This document shows positions 9,597 to 20,421 of a stretch of 64,000 nt of DNA, piece by piece. Origin of the DNA: Myxococcales bacterium (GTDB lineage: Bacteria; Myxococcota_A; Polyangia; Polyangiales; Houyiibacteriaceae); NCBI GenBank assembly GCA_029861865.1, contig JAOTYL010000004.1, positions 124,001 to 188,000 on the forward strand, read 5' to 3'. The position numbers and the translations under genes are program-made. The notes beneath the pieces are model-generated. The model was not told where the DNA came from. It made no database searches and was given only the letters and a program-made list of their open reading frames with translations. How positions within the stretch are numbered: the first letter of the stretch is position 1; every line of letters starts with the position of its first letter.

Positions 9597-10411
9597 CCGA
9601 GCCCATCCGAGCCACCGTTCCCGAGCCGCCGGCACTCCCCGAGCCGTCTTCGGCCCCCGAAGCCGATCAAGCGATGAGCTTCTTCGAACACCTAGGCGAG
9701 CTTCGGATGCGCTTGCTTCGAAGCACCTTGGCTCTCATTCCGGCGGTCGCGGTCGCATGGTTTTTCAAAAAAGAGATCAAAGACTTCTTGATCGCGCCGC
9801 TTCAGCCTGCGTGGGAGAAGCTCGACCTCCCCGGCGAAGCGGTGCTGCGTTTTGCCGGGCCCGCCGACGCATTCATGATGTACATGAAGAACTCGCTCAT
9901 CGCGGGCCTCTTGTTGGCTTCGCCCTTCATCTTCTGGCAGCTGTGGATGTTCATCGCCCCAGGACTCTACAAAAAGGAAAAGGCGTTGGCGGTCCCGTTC
10001 ATCATCGCATCTACCATCTGTTTCGTGGGCGGTGCGGTGTTCGGCTACAAGCTCGTCTTCCCGGAGGCATTCACGGTGTTGCTCGGCTTCAGCGACGAAA
10101 CACTGGTCGCGACGCTGTTCGTCAAGGACTACATGCCGTTCTTTCGAAGGATGCTGTTGGCGTTCGGCGTCGTCTTCGAGGTGCCCGTGATCGTCACGTT
10201 CCTCGCTGGTGCGGGCATCGTGACGTGGCGGCAGTTGCTGCAGTTCTCACGCTGGTGGATCATCGTCGCGGCCTTCATCTCGATGCTGCTCACGCCTCAA
10301 GATGTCTACACCATGGTGATGATGTTGATCCCGTTGGTGCTGCTCTATTTCGTAGGTGTCGGTGGCGCGTACCTGATCAGCCTGTTTCAGAAGAAAGAAG
10401 TGGAGCCCTAG
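9593..10411 (+). CDS. tatC: Sec-independent protein translocase TatC
   Basis: The 272-residue polytopic protein carries the TatC signatures SFFEHLGELRMRLLRS near residue 24, which is the cytoplasmic signal-binding region, and PGLYKKEKALAVPF after the second helix. There are six hydrophobic segments. A longer than usual periplasmic loop holds FLIAPLQPAWEKLDLPGEAV. TatC recognises twin-arginine signal peptides and builds the pore with TatA. The ATG overlaps the tatB stop by four bases (ATGA), so translation is coupled. It is convergent with the SDR gene; the 53 bp between their ends show no clear hairpin terminator. Confidence 0.96.
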   Translation: MTEPIRATVPEPPALPEPSSAPEADQAMSFFEHLGELRMRLLRSTLALIPAVAVAWFFKKEIKDFLIAPLQPAWEKLDLPGEAVLRFAGPADAFMMYMKNSLIAGLLLASPFIFWQLWMFIAPGLYKKEKALAVPFIIASTICFVGGAVFGYKLVFPEAFTVLLGFSDETLVATLFVKDYMPFFRRMLLAFGVVFEVPVIVTFLAGAGIVTWRQLLQFSRWWIIVAAFISMLLTPQDVYTMVMMLIPLVLLYFVGVGGAYLISLFQKKEVEP

Positions 10412-10464
10412 CTCCCTCTTAGTCCTCGCATTCGTCTTCGTCCTCGTGCGGCTATCAGTGCGTC

Positions 10465-11307
10465 CTACCCGCGGTTCGGAACCGGGTAGGGCGGATATTG
10501 TGGGACGTCCTCCGGGACTTCCCATTGCTCGCCCCAGATGCTCGCGCCCCCGTCGATGTAGAACGTCTGGCCGGTGATGAAGTCCGCGTACCGGGAGGCC
10601 AGGTAAGTGATCAGGTGAGAGACCTCCTCGGCGGTTCCCAGGCGATGGAGTGGGTTGGCCTTCTCCGCGCTATCGAGAAGCTCCGGTGGATACTGTTTGG
10701 TGCCGCTCGTCACGATGACGCCAGGCGCCACCGCGTTGGTTCGGATGCCATGCATGGCCCACTCGACCGCGAGGGTCTTGGTCATATTGTCGACCCCTGC
10801 TCGTGCGGCCCCCGTATGGATCATGCCCGGGAAGCCACGAGCAACGTTTGCGATGACGTTCACGATGCGCCCACGCTTTTGCGGGATCATCGCCTTGTTT
10901 GCCACGGCGTGGGTCATCGCCCACGTTCCCACCAAGTTGTTTCGGATGACGGCGTGAAAGCCCTTGGCCGACAGCGCCTCGGCGGTCGTGGGAAACTGGC
11001 CACCTGCATTGTTGATCAGGATGTCAACGCGGCTGAAACGCTCGAGCACCGCCTCGAGTAGGATGTCGATCATCTCAGGGTCACGAATGTCACACGGCGC
11101 CCCAAGAACGTCGATGCCGTCGGATCCGAGCTCGTCCACCGCGGCACGAAGAGGCTCCGGCCTTCTGCCGCAGAGTGCGACCTTGGCTCCTAGACGGCCC
11201 ATCTCCGTTGCACAGGCCAGCCCGATCCCCGTGCCACCGCCGGTGATCAAGACGACTTCATCGGCAAACAAGCGGTCCGCGTACACCTGATCCATGGCGC
11301 CGCTCAT
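10465..11307 (-). CDS. SDR oxidoreductase, 2,4-dienoyl/enoyl-CoA reductase-like
   Basis: The 280-residue Rossmann protein has TGGGTGIG for dinucleotide binding (about residues 20-27), NNAGG after strand 4, and a C-terminal family tail (FITGQTFYIDGG). The usual YxxxK catalytic pair is not present: the aligned segment reads HTGAARAGVDN, with Thr and Arg. Peroxisomal-type dienoyl-CoA and trans-enoyl-CoA reductases also depart from the classical Tyr and share the GQFP and GAARAGV segments, so a role in fatty acyl-CoA reduction is the best guess. The frame is open to 11601, but residues before 11307 are antisense to the response regulator. ATG 11307 or 11295 are both possible. It lies 32 bp downstream of the regulator and is probably co-transcribed. 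Confidence 0.78.
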   Translation of the reverse strand: MSGAMDQVYADRLFADEVVLITGGGTGIGLACATEMGRLGAKVALCGRRPEPLRAAVDELGSDGIDVLGAPCDIRDPEMIDILLEAVLERFSRVDILINNAGGQFPTTAEALSAKGFHAVIRNNLVGTWAMTHAVANKAMIPQKRGRIVNVIANVARGFPGMIHTGAARAGVDNMTKTLAVEWAMHGIRTNAVAPGVIVTSGTKQYPPELLDSAEKANPLHRLGTAEEVSHLITYLASRYADFITGQTFYIDGGASIWGEQWEVPEDVPQYPPYPVPNRG

Positions 11308-11339
11308 ACCACGGTATGCAGGCTCGGACGACGCAAGGC

Positions 11340-11729
11340 TCAACCCGCGGCTGCAGGTTCCTTGGCCCGCGTGTGAGCTACGACGAGGTCGAGCAAATCC
11401 TCGGCGAAAAATGGCTTTGCCAGGGTCGCTTCGACCTTGAGGTTGCGCGCGATTTCGTTGCGGGCTGTGCTTGCGCTGAGGAGTATGACCGGGACTTCGA
11501 CATGCCTCCACCGTCGACGGAACTCGCGCAAGAACATCTCGCCATCTTCGATGGGCAACATCAAATCGACGACCATGAGATCTGGGAGCTGCACCCCGCA
11601 CTGCGCTAACGCCGACCGCACGTCCCCGGCGGCGACCACCTGGTAGCCCTCCTTTTGGAGCATCACCTGCACCAAGTGGCGCACGGAAGGGTCGTCGTCG
11701 AGAATCAAGATGGTTGCCTTCGAGCTCAC
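11340..11729 (-). CDS. Single-domain response regulator (CheY-like)
   Basis: The roughly 129-residue protein is one complete receiver domain with every key residue: the acidic triad LDDD near position 11-13, the phospho-acceptor in LMVVDLMLP (Asp about 55), Ser in LLSAS, and Lys in AKPF. There is no output domain, so it must act by protein contact or as a phosphate relay. Both ATG (11732) and the next codon GTG (11729) can start it. GTG is preferred because a TACGAT box ends exactly 6 nt before it, as at other genes here. The SDR gene follows at 32 bp. The kinase partner is not adjacent. Confidence 0.9.
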   Translation of the reverse strand: MSSKATILILDDDPSVRHLVQVMLQKEGYQVVAAGDVRSALAQCGVQLPDLMVVDLMLPIEDGEMFLREFRRRWRHVEVPVILLSASTARNEIARNLKVEATLAKPFFAEDLLDLVVAHTRAKEPAAAG

Positions 11730-11735
11730 CATTGC

Positions 11736-11741
11736 ATCGTA
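11736..11741 (-). promoter_or_regulatory. -10 box TACGAT, likely leaderless start
   Basis: TACGAT on the minus strand is followed by 6 nt and then the GTG of the response regulator (11729). There is no ribosome-binding site between box and start. Confidence 0.5.
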
Positions 11742-11793
11742 ACAGGATGAGTTGCGTTCGCGAATATGCGCCTCCTGCCTACATCGGAGCTGC

Positions 11794-11799
11794 TAAGCT
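11794..11799 (+). promoter_or_regulatory. -10 box TAAGCT, likely leaderless start
   Basis: TAAGCT is followed by 7 nt (CACCTCG) and then the ATG of the lipoprotein at 11807. No Shine-Dalgarno fits in the gap. Confidence 0.5.
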
Positions 11800-11806
11800 C
11801 ACCTCG

Positions 11807-12397
11807 ATGAGGAGCTCGATAGGAGCACTTTTTCTGGTGGGGTCTGTCGTGTGCGGCTGCGGAGCGTCGAAACCCGTCGTGCCGGATTCGGCGATAGCGA
11901 TGTTACCGATCAATCTGTACCCACTGCGTTCTGGCAACGCATGGTCGTACGACGTGAACACCGGTGAGCCACAAAGCACACTGGCCGTCACCCGCGTCGA
12001 AACCGTGAACGGATCAATTGCGACGGTCCATACCGGTCGGGTAAGCGTGAAATACGAAATTCGCGAAGATGGAATACGCGTCGTATCCGAAGAAGCCTGG
12101 CTCTTTCGCGCACCATTCGAGGAGGGTGCTAGTTGGCCCGCGCGCGGCGGTCGGACCGGGCGTCTCGTGTCGACCGAGGTCGCGATCCAGACCCAGGCCG
12201 GGAGCTTCACCGGCTGCCTCGAAGTCGTCGAGACCGGGGGAAAGCTCGAGCTCGAAGTTCGAACCGTCTATTGTCCTTTCGTCGGACCGGTTGCGGTGGA
12301 TTCCACCATGCGCTCGAACTTGTCGGACCGTTCGGTTTCGGTCCATGCCCGGCTCCGCGGATACGACGTAAGCGGAGGAGCCTCGCTCACTCCTTAG
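11807..12397 (+). CDS. Predicted lipoprotein, unknown function
   Basis: The 196-residue protein starts with a signal peptide ending in VCGCG, so lipidation should fall on the Cys at about residue 18. The mature part begins with a Pro/Leu stretch (LYPLRSGNAWSYDVNTGE) followed by a run of beta strands with Thr, Val and Gly. This is a pattern common in secreted proteins annotated only as hypothetical, in which a first strand pair reads like 'WxYxV'. There are two Cys residues in the second half (GCLEV and VYCPF) that could form a disulphide. The 11-bp overlap at the end is with the convergent PEGA-like gene. It was not recognised beyond the fold class. Confidence 0.7.
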   Translation: MRSSIGALFLVGSVVCGCGASKPVVPDSAIAMLPINLYPLRSGNAWSYDVNTGEPQSTLAVTRVETVNGSIATVHTGRVSVKYEIREDGIRVVSEEAWLFRAPFEEGASWPARGGRTGRLVSTEVAIQTQAGSFTGCLEVVETGGKLELEVRTVYCPFVGPVAVDSTMRSNLSDRSVSVHARLRGYDVSGGASLTP

Positions 12398-12794
12398 CTT
12401 GCCGAACCGGTACCTGAACGAAATCTTCCCGCAGCTGAACGACCAGCGACACCGAGCCTGCAGCCGAGAAGACTTGGCGCCAGGAGCGACCGCTGGGGTC
12501 TCGAACCTCGAGCGCATGTCGCACGCCTGGGGCTACGCCAAACACGTTGTTCTCGATTCGCTGGCCATCGAGCATCACGTGGGCGCCCGGAGGGACTCCG
12601 AGCAACTCCACCTTGGCCGTGACACCTTGGTCGGGAGTCGTCACGGCCTGTTTGCTCGCGGGGTTTCGCTCGAGTAGCGCCCAGGCGATGGCGACCAGCA
12701 CCGCAAGGACGGCCACGGCCATCATCCACCGGCTGTCCAGCACGCGTCCCACACCGCCTCGGTGCGCTGGTTGATCGCCTGTCGTTCGGTTCAC
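12387..12794 (-). CDS. Membrane-anchored PEGA-like domain protein
   Basis: From the chosen GTG at 12794 the protein is 135 residues. A short basic N terminus is followed by one membrane helix (WMMAVAVLAVLVAIAWALLE) and then an external beta-sandwich of about 85 residues. The latter has VELLGVPPGAHVMLDGQRI, the typical strand-turn of PEGA domains, which in Myxococcota often follow a kinase or stand alone in the envelope. The frame is open to 12887, and ATG 12830 is possible. GTG 12794 is preferred because TACAAT ends exactly 6 nt before it, and it avoids overlap with the divergent ABC gene. It overlaps the convergent lipoprotein gene by 11 bp. Confidence 0.62.
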   Translation of the reverse strand: MNRTTGDQPAHRGGVGRVLDSRWMMAVAVLAVLVAIAWALLERNPASKQAVTTPDQGVTAKVELLGVPPGAHVMLDGQRIENNVFGVAPGVRHALEVRDPSGRSWRQVFSAAGSVSLVVQLREDFVQVPVRQAKE

Positions 12795-12800
12795 ATTGCC

Positions 12801-12806
12801 ATTGTA
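12801..12806 (-). promoter_or_regulatory. -10 box TACAAT, likely leaderless start
   Basis: TACAAT on the minus strand matches the sigma-70 -10 consensus at five of six positions. It stands 6 nt before a GTG (12794) that starts the PEGA-like gene in frame. This is what moves the start downstream from 12830 and 12887. Confidence 0.5.
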
Positions 12807-12849
12807 GGATGCTCCGCCATGTTTCGTCATCTTCCCAGGCGATTTCACG

Positions 12850-13773
12850 GTGACATCAGCGATTCTCGAGGCACGAGGGCTCACCAAGAGCTACGGAGGT
12901 AGGGTCGTAGTCGACCACTTGAACCTCGACTGCCGGCCGGGATCCGTGCTCGGTCTTCTTGGTCCAAACGGTGCGGGAAAGACGACGACCCTCAGGATGC
13001 TTTACGGCTTCGTCCCCCCCGACGAAGGCGCGATTTCATACGAAGGGATGGAGTTCTCGAAGCATCGCTCCGAGGCCAAGCGCATGATCGGCGTCTGTAC
13101 CCAGGAGGACTCGCTCGATTACGACTTCACGGTTGCTCAAAATCTATTCATCTATGCAAGCTATTTCCGACCAAGAGTCGAGAACCTCGATCGCCGCGTC
13201 GCCGAGCTGTTGGCGCGCTTCGAGCTCACTCCCTATGCCGACGCTTCACCTCATGTCTTGTCGGGCGGTTTCGTACGGCGGCTCTTGATCGCTCGGTCGA
13301 TCGTCCATCGCCCACGCGTGCTCTTCCTCGACGAGCCCACCACCGGTTTGGACCCGAGCGCTCGGCTCGATGCATGGGAGCTTATCGACGGGATGCGGTC
13401 GGACGGTCTCGCGATCGTTTTGACGACCCACTACATGGATGAGGCCGAGCGTCTGAGCGACGAGCTCCTAGTCGTTCACGAGGGACGCGATGTCGCGCAT
13501 GGCGAGCCTCATCGCGTGATCGGCGACCTCCTAGGCGACCACGTCGTCGTCATTCCACGTCACGAGCCAGCCCGGGATCGGATCGAAACGTGGCTGCAAA
13601 GTCGTGGGGCCCAGCAAGTGGCCACGGTGCTCGGCGAGCTGCGGGTCCCGGTTAGCAAGGACGATTTGCTCGCGTTGTCCGCCGAATTTGAGGGCGCCAC
13701 CTGGCAGGTTCGACCCCCCAATCTCGACGACTTGTTCATCGCCCTTGCACGGCGGAACGGGAGGATTCGATGA
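12850..13773 (+). CDS. ABC-2 transporter ATP-binding subunit (NodI/DrrA-like)
   Basis: The 307-residue ATPase has Walker A GPNGAGKTT (about residues 40-48), a Q-loop (VCTQED), the signature LSGGFVRR, Walker B VLFLDEPTTGLDP and the switch His in LTTHYMDEAE. After residue 230 comes the regulatory C-terminal extension usual for exporters of the DrrA/NodI type. It powers the permease encoded by the next gene, which overlaps by 4 bp (ATGA). Substrates of such pairs include polyketides, polysaccharides or lipids; nothing here decides which. The start is GTG 12850 because no other start lies upstream of the first strand. Confidence 0.9.
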   Translation: MTSAILEARGLTKSYGGRVVVDHLNLDCRPGSVLGLLGPNGAGKTTTLRMLYGFVPPDEGAISYEGMEFSKHRSEAKRMIGVCTQEDSLDYDFTVAQNLFIYASYFRPRVENLDRRVAELLARFELTPYADASPHVLSGGFVRRLLIARSIVHRPRVLFLDEPTTGLDPSARLDAWELIDGMRSDGLAIVLTTHYMDEAERLSDELLVVHEGRDVAHGEPHRVIGDLLGDHVVVIPRHEPARDRIETWLQSRGAQQVATVLGELRVPVSKDDLLALSAEFEGATWQVRPPNLDDLFIALARRNGRIR

Positions 13774-14588
13774 GCGCCGCCGAAAGCCTCACCGCGGCTT
13801 TCCACTGGCAGTCTTGGGCGGTATTCAGGCGAAACGCCCTCGTTTTCCTGAGAAATTGGCGGACCGCGGTCATTCCGCCTGCGATGGAGCCCGTGATCTT
13901 CTTCGTCGCTTTCGGCATCGGTTTCAGCGGTTACATCGAGGACCTCGACTATCGAGGAGCTCAGATGAACTATGCGACTTACGTCGCGGCCGGTCTCATC
14001 GCGTACACCGGGTTTGGCACGCCCTACTACGAAGCCCTCTACGCGGCGTATGTTCGAATGTTCTATCAGAAAACCTGGGACGGGATTCTGGCGACCCAAG
14101 TCGAGCTCCCAAGCGTGGTCTGGGGCGAGATCCTCTGGGCCGCGGTGCGCGGGATGGTCAACATCTCGATAGTCTGCTCAGTCATCGCCGTCTTCGATGT
14201 GATCGGCGTCGTCGACGTCAAGGTCGCCTTCCTCGTGTTCATGCCCTTTCTAGGCTTCATTGCGGGTTGCGCCTTTGCGTCGTTCGCGCTGATATTCACG
14301 GCGATCGTACCGGCAATCGATCACATGAACTATCCGGTCTTTCTGATCGGTTGGCCGTTGAGCCTCGTGAGCAATACTTTCTTCCCGATCGATCCGCAGA
14401 GCGTGGTGCTTCGCGCGCTATGGCAAATCAATCCCGTCTACCAACTCGCTGAGGCTGCGCGAGGTCTTTTGGTCTTCGGAGATCCCGGTCCGCACCTCGT
14501 CGGTCTGCTCGGATCAACCTTGCTTTTCCTCGTCCCTTGCACCGTCTTGTCCACCCGTTTGACGCGCAGACGAGTCCTCGGAGAGTGA
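13770..14588 (+). CDS. ABC-2 transporter permease (NodJ-like)
   Basis: The 272-residue protein has six hydrophobic helices in the ABC-2 arrangement. The N-terminal cytoplasmic helix (WAVFRRNALVFLRNW) precedes the first membrane span, and the family region of span 5 reads GWPLSLVSNTFFPIDPQ, close to the ABC-2 signature before the last helix. It forms the membrane pore with the ATPase encoded just upstream; the start codon overlaps the ATPase stop by 4 bp. The pair is isolated: the next gene is gyrB with 92 bp between, so it probably forms a two-gene operon. Confidence 0.9.
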   Translation: MSAAESLTAAFHWQSWAVFRRNALVFLRNWRTAVIPPAMEPVIFFVAFGIGFSGYIEDLDYRGAQMNYATYVAAGLIAYTGFGTPYYEALYAAYVRMFYQKTWDGILATQVELPSVVWGEILWAAVRGMVNISIVCSVIAVFDVIGVVDVKVAFLVFMPFLGFIAGCAFASFALIFTAIVPAIDHMNYPVFLIGWPLSLVSNTFFPIDPQSVVLRALWQINPVYQLAEAARGLLVFGDPGPHLVGLLGSTLLFLVPCTVLSTRLTRRRVLGE

Positions 14589-14611
14589 GCGCCAACGACC
14601 CAGAAATTCAT

Positions 14612-17141
<2,530 letters not shown>

Positions 17142-17143
<2 letters not shown>

Positions 17144-17265
17144 TGTGCGGATCTTTTCGCTTGTGGTCGGCTTACCTCCTCGCTCACTCCCTGCGAGGTA
17201 CGGACGTACCTCTCAGTCGCTCTCTGCGGGGGCGCTCGACCACAAACGAAAATCTCTCGCACACT
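17142..17265. repeat. 124-bp TIR-bounded element, copy A
   Basis: The element starts AGTGTGCGGATC and ends in CTCTCGCACACT. Its two ends are an imperfect inverted repeat of about 29 bp that share AGTGTGCG, then a variable 4-5 bases, then TTTTCG[CT]TTGTGGTCG. The centre carries GAGGTAC (17195-17201) and GTACCTC (17206-17212), a second inverted repeat with loop GGAC. The same sequence occurs reversed at 24957-25132 with a 52-bp insert. It lies between the convergent gyrB and kinase genes, and its first bases complete the gyrB stop TAG. There is no coding capacity, so this is either a MITE-like element or an intergenic palindromic repeat. Confidence 0.8.
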
Positions 17266-17276
17266 GCGTTCTCTAG

Positions 17277-19421
17277 TCATAAGGCGTGACGGCGAAGCAA
17301 CGCCTGCACCGCTTCTTCGACGCGGGGCACTTCCTCCGCGACTTGGCCTACCAGATCGCGAGCCGGCTCCACCGCCTCCTCGCGCTCGATCGCGCCGAGC
17401 AGCTCCCCCACACGGGATGCTCCGAGTTGCTTACTGGCGCCCTTGATGGAGTGGGCCGTCAGCCGCACCGTTTCCATGTCCGACGCCTCGAGTGCGTCGC
17501 GAAGGGTTATGACCGATTCGCGAAGTTGCTCGATGTACCTGACCATCACCTCTTCGATGAAGCCGTCATCCTCCTCGTCGAGCGAGACCAACTGGCGGAC
17601 CATGTTCATGTCGAGAGCCGAGGCTGGAGGTGACTTCATAGAAGGCACCACGACCGGAGGCTCGTCCGAAAGCGACACCCAACGCTTGAACAGCGTCTCC
17701 AATATGCTCGATTGCAAGGGTTTCCCGATCGTGTCGCTCATTCCGGCCTCGACGCATCGCAGACGGTCCTCGTCGGTGGTGCTAGCTGTCAGAGCGATGA
17801 TTGGGACTTCGCGGTTCGCAGGGTGCTCCCGAATTCTCCGGGTGGCCTGGAAGCCATTCATCTGCGGCATGTAGCAATCCATGAAGATGATGTCGTAACT
17901 GGTGGTCCGGACCTTCTCGAGAGCCATGCGCCCATCGGTTGCGATATCGACATCGCAGGCGAGCTTCCTGAGGAGTGCCTCTGTCACCATGCGGCTGGTC
18001 GGGTTGTCCTCTGCGAGAAGCACCTTGAGTCCTCGCCGAATCAATCGGTCGCCGTCGCCGGGTGAGCCCTCGAGGCGGAGCGTATCCTCGGGGCCCGGCT
18101 CGAGGTCGACTTCGACCCAGAACGTCGTCCCTTCGTCGACTTTGCTCTGCACCCCGAGCTTGCCTCCCATTAGCTCGACGAGCCGCTTCGAAATCGCGAG
18201 ACCGAGCCCCGTCCCACCAAAACGGTGACTCGTGGTTTGGTCCTGCTGTTGGTAGCGAGTGAAAATCTTGTCGATCGCCTCGTCTGGAATTCCGATGCCG
18301 GTGTCCCGCACCGAGATCCGCACGCGAACCTGCGCGGCGTGTTGCACCGTTTGGGCCTCGATGATGACCGACCCGGACTCGGTGAACTTGATGGCGTTGC
18401 TTGCGAAGTTGAGCAGCACTTGACGCAAGCGGCCGCCGTCACCGACGAAGCGCGAGCCAGTCAAACCCTCGAGGTCGGACCGGAGGTGTAACCCCTTCTT
18501 CTTGGCGCGGGGTCGCATTAGCTCCACCACGCCGTCGATCAGAAGCTCGAGGTCGAACGGAACCGTTTCGAGCTCGATCTGCCCCTTCTGAAGCTTCGAG
18601 AAGTCGAGGATCTCGTCGACCACGCCGACCAATGCCTCCGCCGAGTCTCGGATCGCGGAGGCCATCTTTTGTTGCTTTGGCTCGAGCTTCGTTTCGAGGA
18701 GCAGAGATCCCAAGCCGAGAACGCCCGTCATAGGGGTCCGCACTTCATGACTCATGTTGGCAAGGAACTCGCTTTTGGCTTGGGATGCTCGTTCAGCCGC
18801 GACTCGCAACTCATGAAGCTCGACCAGAGTTCGTCGCCGCACGACGTGCATGCCCATCGCGACCACCGAAAATCCGAGGAGATAGCCGATGCTCTGCATC
18901 CAGTTCACACCGTCGATGAACAACGAGGTGACGCCCCAGCCGATATCCGTGCACACCATGGTCACCAAGAGCCATGTACGGCTCTGAAGGAGCGCACCCG
19001 CAGCGAATTGAAGAAGGACGAAGAAGTAGAACATCGATGGATCGCGGCTGATCACGTACCCCACCGTCATGGTTGCCGCGACGATCACGAAAACGACACC
19101 CGCCACGTGAACCGACCAGTCCATCGGTAGGGGTTGCTGTCTTGCACGCAACGAAAACGCGAGGAGTGCGATGCCCGTCAGGCCATAGACCGACATCAAT
19201 GCAACCGCGACCTCATCCATGGACTGAGACCATTGCCCGAGGGCGATTCCGAGATACGCAAAGCCGGCGCAAGCCGTCATGGTGCCAATGTGGTGACCGG
19301 TGACCGAGTTGAGCATTCCTCGGCGCTGCTCTTCGCTCAGTCGGATCCGTGCAGCGATCGTTTCATCCGAAGGAGCCGCACCACGCCCCCACTCTGCCGG
19401 CTCTTTCCGCAGTCCCCCCAC
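17277..19421 (-). CDS. Hybrid sensor histidine kinase with REC and Hpt domains
   Basis: The 714-residue protein has five to six membrane helices in residues 48-195 with no large external loop. This is followed by a HisKA domain with FLANMSHEVRTPM (His about 225), an HATPase_c domain (NAIKFTESG, DTGIGIPDEAIDKIF, GTGLGLAISKRLVELMGG), a receiver with LLAEDNPTS and DIIFMDCYMPQMNG, and a C-terminal Hpt domain (LTAHSIKGASKQLGA). This is a complete ArcB/BarA-type phosphorelay in one chain, and the final acceptor regulator must be encoded elsewhere. The start is GTG 19421: a TAAAGT box ends exactly 6 nt before it. It is followed by the repeat element and convergent with gyrB. Confidence 0.94.
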   Translation of the reverse strand: MGGLRKEPAEWGRGAAPSDETIAARIRLSEEQRRGMLNSVTGHHIGTMTACAGFAYLGIALGQWSQSMDEVAVALMSVYGLTGIALLAFSLRARQQPLPMDWSVHVAGVVFVIVAATMTVGYVISRDPSMFYFFVLLQFAAGALLQSRTWLLVTMVCTDIGWGVTSLFIDGVNWMQSIGYLLGFSVVAMGMHVVRRRTLVELHELRVAAERASQAKSEFLANMSHEVRTPMTGVLGLGSLLLETKLEPKQQKMASAIRDSAEALVGVVDEILDFSKLQKGQIELETVPFDLELLIDGVVELMRPRAKKKGLHLRSDLEGLTGSRFVGDGGRLRQVLLNFASNAIKFTESGSVIIEAQTVQHAAQVRVRISVRDTGIGIPDEAIDKIFTRYQQQDQTTSHRFGGTGLGLAISKRLVELMGGKLGVQSKVDEGTTFWVEVDLEPGPEDTLRLEGSPGDGDRLIRRGLKVLLAEDNPTSRMVTEALLRKLACDVDIATDGRMALEKVRTTSYDIIFMDCYMPQMNGFQATRRIREHPANREVPIIALTASTTDEDRLRCVEAGMSDTIGKPLQSSILETLFKRWVSLSDEPPVVVPSMKSPPASALDMNMVRQLVSLDEEDDGFIEEVMVRYIEQLRESVITLRDALEASDMETVRLTAHSIKGASKQLGASRVGELLGAIEREEAVEPARDLVGQVAEEVPRVEEAVQALLRRHAL

Positions 19422-19427
19422 TCGTTC

Positions 19428-19433
19428 ACTTTA
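19428..19433 (-). promoter_or_regulatory. -10 box TAAAGT, likely leaderless start
   Basis: TAAAGT on the minus strand is 6 nt before the GTG of the hybrid kinase (19421). There is no Shine-Dalgarno between, and no good -35 is seen. Confidence 0.45.
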
Positions 19434-19452
19434 CCGTGTAGACCACATCGTT

Positions 19453-20307
19453 TCATGGTTTCTGGTCCTCGAGTTTGTAACGCGCCTCACGAACGGTGCT
19501 CAGGGCTGCGTCGTGAAGCAGGCCATTGGACGCGATCAGCTTTCCGGACCGAGGGTCGGCCTTGAGGCCCTCGTACGTCGAGAGCCGTCCACCGGCTTCG
19601 AGCACCATCAGAGCACCAGCGCACATGTCCCACGCATTGAGGCCTTGCTCCCAGTAGATGTCGTACGTCCCGTCAGCGACGAGACAAAGATCGATCGCAG
19701 CTGAGCCACAGCGCCGAATGCCACGTGTTCGCCGTAGAAACAAACCTAGCTCTTCGCGATTGTTGTCTGGCGTCGTCCAGCGATCGTACGGGAATCCGGT
19801 TGCACACAAGGCTTCTTCGAGCGCGGCACGCGTCGATACGTTGCAGCGCTCGCCGTTTCGAAACGCGCCCGAGTGCTTTGCGGCCTTCCAAGTCGTTCCG
19901 AGTGCCGGCGCGTGGACGACTCCGACCAACCCCTCGGCGCCATCGTAGAGGGCGACCGATACGCAGAAGAACGGATGACCGTGGGCAAAGTTCGTCGTTC
20001 CGTCGATCGGATCGACGTACCAAACCAGTTCGCCATCGCCCGTCTCTGCGGTTTCCTCTCCCACGATCCGGTGTCCCGGAAAGGCGTGCTCGAGCTCGGC
20101 GCGAATCAGCTCCTCGCTTCGAAGATCGTGCTCGGTGAGCAGGTCGAACCTCCCTTTGTGGGAGATATCGCCGCCGCCGCGCCAGCCTCGGAGGACCATC
20201 GACCCAGCGTCTCGAGCGACTCGTTCCGCGACCTCCAGGGCACGCTCGCACTCTTCTCGCTTGCGCATGAAGCCTTGCATTTTCGCGGATTTCGCCGCCC
20301 GCGCCAT
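19453..20307 (-). CDS. Inositol monophosphatase family protein
   Basis: The 284-residue protein has all metal-ligand motifs of the family: Glu in GEETAE (about residue 77), DPIDGTTNFAHG (about 95-107), and the second Asp in LNAWDMCAGALMVLEAGG (about 220). It hydrolyses inositol-1-phosphate or a related sugar phosphate in a Mg2+-dependent way, and SuhB-type members also bind the transcription machinery. The start ATG 20307 gives a basic N terminus (MARAAKSAKMQGFMRKRE); M10 and M14 are alternatives. Only 31 bp separates it from the start of the hybrid kinase downstream, which has its own box. It is divergent from the acyl-CoA carboxylase operon, with 114 bp between starts. A second relative of this fold is cysQ at 58 kb. 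Confidence 0.9.
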   Translation of the reverse strand: MARAAKSAKMQGFMRKREECERALEVAERVARDAGSMVLRGWRGGGDISHKGRFDLLTEHDLRSEELIRAELEHAFPGHRIVGEETAETGDGELVWYVDPIDGTTNFAHGHPFFCVSVALYDGAEGLVGVVHAPALGTTWKAAKHSGAFRNGERCNVSTRAALEEALCATGFPYDRWTTPDNNREELGLFLRRTRGIRRCGSAAIDLCLVADGTYDIYWEQGLNAWDMCAGALMVLEAGGRLSTYEGLKADPRSGKLIASNGLLHDAALSTVREARYKLEDQKP

Positions 20308-20406
20308 CGAGATCTGACCACTTGGCCGGTGTGCGCTGGCATTTGCCCAGCAAAACCCGTAAAAGCCCGTGCGCTACGAAGCCGACGGCTCGGGCGCGGC
20401 CTGCTG

Positions 20407-20412
20407 TAGGCT
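20407..20412 (+). promoter_or_regulatory. -10 box TAGGCT before acyl-CoA carboxylase operon
   Basis: TAGGCT is followed by 9 nt and the ATG at 20422. An in-frame GTG at 20416 lies only 3 nt from the box, which is too close to be a leaderless start. The expected -35 position is poor (GACGGC). Confidence 0.42.
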
Positions 20413-20421
20413 AGTGTGGTT

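Noticed and set aside
10412-10464. Terminator between tatC and the SDR gene
   Set aside because: The 53 bp contains no stem followed by a T-run.
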